This document shows positions 25,622 through 29,870 of a DNA stretch of 29,870 bases, one piece after another. Both the position numbers and the translations under genes were made by a program. A model generated the notes under the pieces. The model was given only the letters and a program-made list of their open reading frames with translations, made no database searches and was not told the DNA's origin. The stretch's first letter is position 1, and each line of letters begins with the position of its first letter. This DNA comes from Dokdonella_A sp040005635. Lineage in GTDB: Bacteria > Pseudomonadota > Gammaproteobacteria > Xanthomonadales > Rhodanobacteraceae. The stretch covers positions 1 through 29,870 of the forward strand of contig JBDTYM010000050.1 of the NCBI GenBank assembly GCA_040005635.1, given 5' to 3'.

Positions 25622-26251
25622 ATGTCTACCAGGGACCACGAAGGCTCGGACACAGCGCTTGATCTGCGCGCCGTCGACCTGCCCGGCGCGCGCCTTCGGT
25701 ACGCCGAACGCGCCTACCCGATCGTGCGCGCAGACGCGTTGTTTTCGTCGCTTCGCGCGGAAATTCGCTGGCGGCAGCATCGTCTACATCTGTTCGGTCG
25801 CGAAGTGAATGCGCCGCGGTTGTCCTGCTGGATCGGCGACGCCGATGCGGTCTACACGTACTCGCGCACGCGCTTCGAACCGTTGCCGTGGACGCCGACG
25901 ACCACATGGCTGCGCGACGATCTCGCCGCGCGCCTGGGCATCCGCTTCAACAGCGTGCTCGCCAACCTCTATCGCGACGGGCGCGATTCGATGGGGTGGC
26001 ATAGTGATGATGAGCCTGAACTCGGCGCTGCGCCGGTGATCGCGTCGCTGAGCTTCGGAGCGGCGCGTGCGTTTCGCGTGCGTGATCGGGCTACGCGCCA
26101 GCCGGTACTTTCGATGGATCTCGCTCACGGCAGCGTGTTGGTGATGGATGGCGATACCCAGGCTCGATATCAGCATGCATTGCCGAAGCGAGCGGGCATA
26201 TCCGAGGCGCGCATCAACATGACTTTCAGACAGATCGAATCGCCATCCTGA
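25622..26251 (+). CDS. AlkB-like 2-oxoglutarate/Fe(II) dioxygenase
   Basis: A 209-residue AlkB-family enzyme predicted to repair alkylated bases by oxidative demethylation, using Fe(II), 2-oxoglutarate and oxygen. The iron ligands are His127 and Asp129 (GWHSDDEPEL) and His185 (RYQHALPK); Arg197 and Arg203 (RINMTFR) fit the 2-oxoglutarate-binding pair. Upstream marks NLYRDGRDSMGWH and SLSFGAARAF are typical of the ABH2/ABH3-like branch rather than of E. coli AlkB itself. The ATG at 25622 gives the normal family length. In-frame ATGs at 25598 and 25514 are alternatives, and no good ribosome site decides between them. It follows the adhesin gene by 145 bases with a hairpin between, so it is probably a separate unit. 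Confidence 0.92.
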   Translation: MSTRDHEGSDTALDLRAVDLPGARLRYAERAYPIVRADALFSSLRAEIRWRQHRLHLFGREVNAPRLSCWIGDADAVYTYSRTRFEPLPWTPTTTWLRDDLAARLGIRFNSVLANLYRDGRDSMGWHSDDEPELGAAPVIASLSFGAARAFRVRDRATRQPVLSMDLAHGSVLVMDGDTQARYQHALPKRAGISEARINMTFRQIESPS

Positions 26252-26316
26252 GCGGAAGGACGTTACGAGCATTGCTACGATGTGTCCGCCAAAAAAAAAC
26301 CAGCCCAGGATCGTCC

Positions 26317-26868
26317 ATGCAAATCGAGTTCACACTCAGCGCCGCGGACGTCAGGGAATATTGGAAACACGTTTATGCGAGGTTGCAGAAGAAATCGAAG
26401 TTGGGCAGCTTGCCCGCTTGGCTGGGCGTCTGCGCGTGGGCGGCGCTGCTCCTCGGCGTCGCCGGCTTCTACCATTTTTTGAGTCACTATTCGGGTGCGG
26501 AGCGCGAAAACCTTCTTTTGACTGCGGCCCTCGTCACGTTCAGTGCTGCCACTTCGATCGGCAGTCGCGTTCTCCATCGAAGATGGGTTGCGCAGGTCTG
26601 GCTGGCGCCGGACGCTGCATTGCTTCAGCGCCGGCGCATCGAACTCGCCGAGGACGGGATTCAAGTTTCGACACCGGAAACGCAAGAGCGGTACCAGTGG
26701 GGTGCGATCAAGGGCGTCAGTTCGAGTTCGAACTTGTTCTGCCTTCATCTGGACAGCCACACGGCGCTGCTGATACCAAAGAGGGCGTTTGCAACGGAAG
26801 CGGAATCAGCGCACGCCTTTCGACTCATCGAGCAGTGGAGACGGCCAGGCGCGCAAATCGAATCGTGA
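26317..26868 (+). CDS. YcxB-like small membrane protein
   Basis: A 183-residue protein with two membrane helices close together (about 34-55 and 64-83) between an N-terminal cytoplasmic stretch (MQIEFTLSAADVREYWKHV) and a C-terminal domain with ERYQWGAIKGVSSSSNLFCL and ALLIPKRAF. The W..I.......F.L, then L(L/I)PKRAF pattern is typical of the YcxB-like C-terminal domain, whose function is not known. The ATG at 26317 was chosen because AGGA lies six bases upstream; an in-frame CTG or TTG extension is not needed. A run of nine A residues at 26291-26299, rare in this GC-rich DNA, precedes the ribosome site. It faces mgtE tail to tail across 66 bases with no clear hairpin. Confidence 0.75.
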   Translation: MQIEFTLSAADVREYWKHVYARLQKKSKLGSLPAWLGVCAWAALLLGVAGFYHFLSHYSGAERENLLLTAALVTFSAATSIGSRVLHRRWVAQVWLAPDAALLQRRRIELAEDGIQVSTPETQERYQWGAIKGVSSSSNLFCLHLDSHTALLIPKRAFATEAESAHAFRLIEQWRRPGAQIES

Positions 26869-26934
26869 CGCGCGTTGCAGGACGCGGCATAAATACGGTG
26901 CACGGATCCGAGCACGCCGCCACACATCGCTCGC

Positions 26935-28377
26935 TCAAACCAGAAACACGGTCGCCAGCCCCAAAAAGATGAAGAACCCGCCGCTGTCCGTCAGCGCCGT
27001 GATCATCACGCTGGCGCCCATCGCGGGGTCGCGGCCGAAGCGCAGCAGGGTCATCGGGATCAGCACGCCCATCAGCGCGGCGAGCAGCAGGTTCAGCGTC
27101 ATCGCCGCGGTCATCACGAGGCCGAGCGCGAGGTTGCGGTAGAGCAGCCAGGCGACACAGCCGATCACACCGCCCCAGACCAGGCCGTTGGCGAGCGCGA
27201 CGCCGAGTTCCTTGCGCAGCAGTCGCCTCGCGCTGTCCGGATGGATCTGGTCGAGCGCGAGAGCGCGTACGATCATCGTAATGGTCTGGTTGCCGGAGTT
27301 GCCGCCGATGCCGGCGACGATCGGCATCAGGGTCGCCAGCGCGACGAGCTTCTGGATCGATTGTTCGAACACGCCGATCACGCGCGAGGCGATGAACGCG
27401 GTGACGAGGTTGATCGCAAGCCAGGCCCAGCGGTTGCGCAGCGATTTCCACACCGAGGCAAAGATGTCCTCGTCCTCGCGCAGACCGAAGCGCTCGCGTA
27501 CCTCGGCATCGCTTTCCTCGCGGATCACGTCGACCATCGCGTCGATGGTCAGGCGCCCGATCAGACGGCCCTGCGCGTCGACGACCGGTGCGGTGACGAG
27601 GTCGTAGCGCTCGAATGCCTGCGCGGTTTCGGCAACGTCGTCTTCCGGATGAAACGTGTTCGCGTCCGCAGCCATCACCACGCTGACGCGCTTGGCCGGG
27701 TCGTTGACCAGCAGCCAGCGCACTGGCAGCACACCGGTGAGCACGGTGTCGTGGTTGACCACGAACAGCTTGTCGGTGTGGTCGGGCAGTTCCTTCAGGC
27801 GACGCAGGTAGCGCAGCACGGTTTCCAGGCTGACGTCCTCGCGGATCGTCACCATGTCGAAGTCCATGATCGCGCCGACCTGGTCGTCTTCCCACGACAT
27901 CGCCGATTGCACGCGCCCGCGCTGCTCGGCGTTGAGACGATGCATCAGTTCCTGCAGCACATCCTCGGGCAGGTCTTCGGCAAGGTCGGCGATTTCCTCC
28001 GCATCGAGTTGCTCGGCGGCGGCGAGCAGCTCGGGCTTGTCCATGTCGGCAAGCAGGGACTCGCGTACCGCGTCGGAGACTTCGAGCAGAATCTCGCCGT
28101 CGCGGTCCGCCTTGACCAGATTCCAGACTTCGAGGCGTTCCTGCCGCGGCAATGCCTCGAGGATGTAGGCGATGTCGGCCGGATGCAGGCCGTCGATCTC
28201 GCGCTGCAGCTCAGCCAGATGCTGCCGATGCACGAGGTTGCCGACCAGATCGTGATGCGCGCCGTGCTGTCGATGCGCCAGATCCTCGACCAGCCGCTGC
28301 CGCCGCAGCAGCTCGTGCACGCGCGCGAGCTGGCTCTGCAGTTGGCTATGCGGGTTGCGGGTCTGGACTTCGCTCAT
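26935..28377 (-). CDS. mgtE: Magnesium transporter MgtE
   Basis: A 480-residue MgtE-type Mg2+ channel of the inner membrane, gated by cytoplasmic magnesium. The N domain (about 58-160, DGLHPADIAYILEALPRQER) is followed by two CBS domains (about 165-290, VLTGVLPVRWLL and GRLIGRLTIDAMVDVI), a connecting helix and five membrane helices (317-480). The pore region shows GIGGNSGNQ (356-364) and MITALTDSGGFFIFLGLA, with Asp464 at the position of the family's pore aspartate. Length and order are normal. The ATG at 28377 was chosen over a more upstream in-frame start because of normal family length; its ribosome site is weak. The N-terminus is histidine-rich, with HRQH twice (35-38, 50-53). A palindromic element separates it from the upstream lipid transport operon. 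Confidence 0.95.
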   Translation of the reverse strand: MSEVQTRNPHSQLQSQLARVHELLRRQRLVEDLAHRQHGAHHDLVGNLVHRQHLAELQREIDGLHPADIAYILEALPRQERLEVWNLVKADRDGEILLEVSDAVRESLLADMDKPELLAAAEQLDAEEIADLAEDLPEDVLQELMHRLNAEQRGRVQSAMSWEDDQVGAIMDFDMVTIREDVSLETVLRYLRRLKELPDHTDKLFVVNHDTVLTGVLPVRWLLVNDPAKRVSVVMAADANTFHPEDDVAETAQAFERYDLVTAPVVDAQGRLIGRLTIDAMVDVIREESDAEVRERFGLREDEDIFASVWKSLRNRWAWLAINLVTAFIASRVIGVFEQSIQKLVALATLMPIVAGIGGNSGNQTITMIVRALALDQIHPDSARRLLRKELGVALANGLVWGGVIGCVAWLLYRNLALGLVMTAAMTLNLLLAALMGVLIPMTLLRFGRDPAMGASVMITALTDSGGFFIFLGLATVFLV

Positions 28378-28476
28378 GGATGCAAAACGTTCCCACGCCG
28401 TGGGTGGATGCTGCGGGAGCCTGCGAAGGGGGCGTCCGAGCGCCGGCATTGTCGCCGCGATTGAATCTCGGTGGAA

Positions 28477-28641
28477 CTAGTGTCCTGTCTCACAAGTACC
28501 ATCAAATAATTCCGGCGTCTTTCGCCGCGATACCGCGTTGCTCGTCGTCACCATAGCCCCGCTATGGCTCCTCCTCGCGCCTTGTCTCGCGCCGAAATCC
28601 ATCCGGAATTTCTTCGCGCTACTTGTGGGACAGGACACTAG
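28477..28641. repeat. 165-bp palindromic element (MITE-like)
   Basis: A nearly symmetric palindrome with 82-base arms. Both ends begin CTAG-TGTCCTGTC(T/C)CACAAGTA, 22 bases with one mismatch. The arms are imperfect further in (AATTCCGG near 28508 faces CCGGAATT near 28603), and the exact centre is the hairpin CCATAGC-CCC-GCTATGG (28551-28567). CTAG at both tips could be a target duplication or part of the element. It contains no gene. It fits a non-autonomous mobile element or large REP-type repeat, and its transcript would fold into one long hairpin that could end transcription of the lipid transport operon before mgtE. Confidence 0.75.
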
Positions 28642-29273
28642 CGGCTACCTGCCGGCTTCGCGCGCGCGCGGCTGCCTTCGCTCAACGTCCACTCGACCAG
28701 TTGCGGAATCACCGCGTTCAATGACGTCTCGAACGCGGCGAATGCGCTTGCCGCGTCCTTGCCGGCGGCGGTCGTATCCTGCGCGAACGCCTGGGTCGCG
28801 AGCACACGGCTGCTGGTGAAGTCGAGCAGGCGCGCCTGGAAGCGCACCGTCGCATGCGGCACGCCATCGCGGATGTCGAGCTGGAAGTCGCGCAGCTCCA
28901 GTGCCAGCGAATAGTCCGCGCGCAAGCCGGAAATCCCGTTGCCGACGCCGACGATGCGGCCGGACTGCTCGAAGCCCTCGACGATCAGGCTGCGCAGCAG
29001 CGCCGGTGCAGGATCGCGCCAGCGCGCGCCGGGAAACATCTCGAGCACGCCCGGTGTCGGCGAAGCCAGCAGGCGTGACGTATCGAGGGTGTCGCTCGCG
29101 CTGGGTGTTTCGACCACCAGTTGCCAGTCGACGCGTGGCCCGCCCGATGTCGGCGCCGGCGGGGTGTAGTGCGGCGAATAGATCGTGAACGGCGTGCGCT
29201 GTATGTTGAACAGGGATGAGCAGCCACTCAGCAGCAGCGGCAACACGATCAGCAGGCGGCGGGCGTGATTCAT
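28638..29273 (-). CDS. ABC-type transport auxiliary lipoprotein (PqiC/MCE-associated)
   Basis: A 211-residue lipoprotein. The signal peptide MNHARRLLIVLPLLLSGC ends in the lipobox LSGC with Cys18 as the lipidated residue. The mature part, with YSPHYTPPAP, LLASPTPGVLEMFPGARWRDPAP, LRADYSLALELRDFQLD and RVLATQAFA, matches the ABC_trans_aux family found with MCE-type lipid transporters; such proteins link the inner-membrane MCE complex to the outer membrane. The ATG at 29273 overlaps the stop of the MCE gene (ATGA). The stop codon TAG is formed by the terminal CTAG of the palindromic element at 28477-28641, so the last residues may have been altered or trimmed by its insertion. Confidence 0.88.
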   Translation of the reverse strand: MNHARRLLIVLPLLLSGCSSLFNIQRTPFTIYSPHYTPPAPTSGGPRVDWQLVVETPSASDTLDTSRLLASPTPGVLEMFPGARWRDPAPALLRSLIVEGFEQSGRIVGVGNGISGLRADYSLALELRDFQLDIRDGVPHATVRFQARLLDFTSSRVLATQAFAQDTTAAGKDAASAFAAFETSLNAVIPQLVEWTLSEGSRARAKPAGSR

Positions 29274-29870
29274 TGGGGATGGAACTCCTTGGGCTGATCG
29301 CGGCCGAGCAACAGACTGTCGGACGTGCCGAGCTTGTCGCTGAGCTGTTTCAGCGAGCGCAATGTTTCGCGCAATTCGAGTACGGTCGGGCCGATCTGGC
29401 GCAGATCCTGGCTGGTGAAGCGATCGATCGCGCCGCGGTTCTCGTCGACCAGCGCACCCGTCGAGCCGGCGACCTTCTCGACCGACTCGAGCGCTTTCTG
29501 TGTGGTCTGCAGCACACCACGCAGGTCGTCCCGGACCAGCGCATTGGTCGTATTCGCCATCGTGTTGAGCGTGGCTAGCGTGTGTTTCAGCTCGGCGGTC
29601 GCCTCGGCGAGCTGCTTCAGCGTGGTGCCGAGGTCACCGCGCTGATCGGAGAGCGACCCGCTGAGCTGGTCGACATGTTCCAGCGTCGATGCGATGCGCT
29701 TGACGTTTTCGTCGGAGAGGATCTGATTCATTCGCAGCAGCATGTCGTTGGCGGTGACCACGATATCGGAGCCGGAAGCGAGCAGCTTCGACAGCGCCGA
29801 TTCCTCCGACGGGATGATCGGGATCGGATGCTCGGCGGTCGGCACCAGCGCCGGGCTGCCCGGCGCACCC
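29270..29870 (-). CDS. MCE/MlaD-family lipid transport protein, C-terminal part
   Basis: The 3' part of an MCE-domain protein; the frame is open to the right edge. Visible are about 200 residues: the end of the MCE region (IPIIPSEESALSKLLASGSD, a typical join between the MCE domain and the helical part) and a long alpha-helical, coiled-coil tail with many Leu/Thr/Glu repeats (QLSGSLSDQRGDLGTTLKQL). These proteins form hexameric rings in the inner membrane that carry lipids across the periplasm. The 4-base overlap with the auxiliary lipoprotein gene indicates one operon, whose permease and ATPase genes would lie to the right of the window. The short GTG at 29843-29845 is internal and is not the start. 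Confidence 0.88.
   Translation of the reverse strand, partial: GAPGSPALVPTAEHPIPIIPSEESALSKLLASGSDIVVTANDMLLRMNQILSDENVKRIASTLEHVDQLSGSLSDQRGDLGTTLKQLAEATAELKHTLATLNTMANTTNALVRDDLRGVLQTTQKALESVEKVAGSTGALVDENRGAIDRFTSQDLRQIGPTVLELRETLRSLKQLSDKLGTSDSLLLGRDQPKEFHPQ

Noticed and set aside
28378..28476. Magnesium riboswitch in the mgtE leader
   Set aside because: Only a short CCCACG-C-CGTGGG dyad (28392-28404) was seen; nothing resembling the M-box fold could be recognised.

Overview
The window is about 30 kb of GC-rich DNA with densely packed bacterial genes. The gene content fits an environmental gammaproteobacterium of the Xanthomonadales (Rhodanobacteraceae-like): a hybrid kinase with CheR/CheB, ETF-quinone oxidoreductase, an MCE lipid-transport operon, MgtE, DUF11 proteins with an IPTL-CTERM-like tail, and a GFE-type motif in a secreted protein. 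This placement is an inference from gene style, not from a marker gene.

Left part (1-10124, all minus strand). The 5' part of etfB runs off the left edge behind its own TATAAT box. To its right lies a tightly coupled operon, transcribed right to left from 8286: a CHASE3/HAMP/GAF hybrid histidine kinase with three receivers, CheR, a receiver-less CheB, a REC-GGDEF diguanylate cyclase, an ATP-grasp ligase of the DcsG-like type, and a DDAH-like guanidino-modifying hydrolase. The first five genes are separated by 3 bp or overlap by 4 bp. ETF:ubiquinone oxidoreductase (8520-10124) follows as a separate unit; it is the quinone-side partner of EtfAB.

Middle (10125-13499). A plus-strand amidase-signature enzyme converges, through a strong hairpin, on a minus-strand secreted protein resembling the choice-of-anchor P family. 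That gene is divergent from a secreted CAP/PR-1 domain protein. The divergent gap holds a 20-bp dyad that closely resembles a lux box.

The dominant feature (13939-25476) is one gene for a 3845-residue surface protein: an unusually long signal peptide, a globular N-terminal region, 27 DUF11-type repeats in four sequence classes, and a C-terminal IPTL-CTERM-like sorting tail. The repeats carry a six-unit block duplication and chimeric units.

Right part (25477-29870). An AlkB-type dioxygenase and a YcxB-like membrane protein (plus strand) are followed by minus-strand mgtE, a 165-bp near-symmetric palindromic element, and the end of an MCE/Mla-type lipid transport operon (ABC-auxiliary lipoprotein and the C-terminal part of an MCE protein running off the right edge). 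No tRNA, rRNA, CRISPR array or intact insertion sequence was seen.
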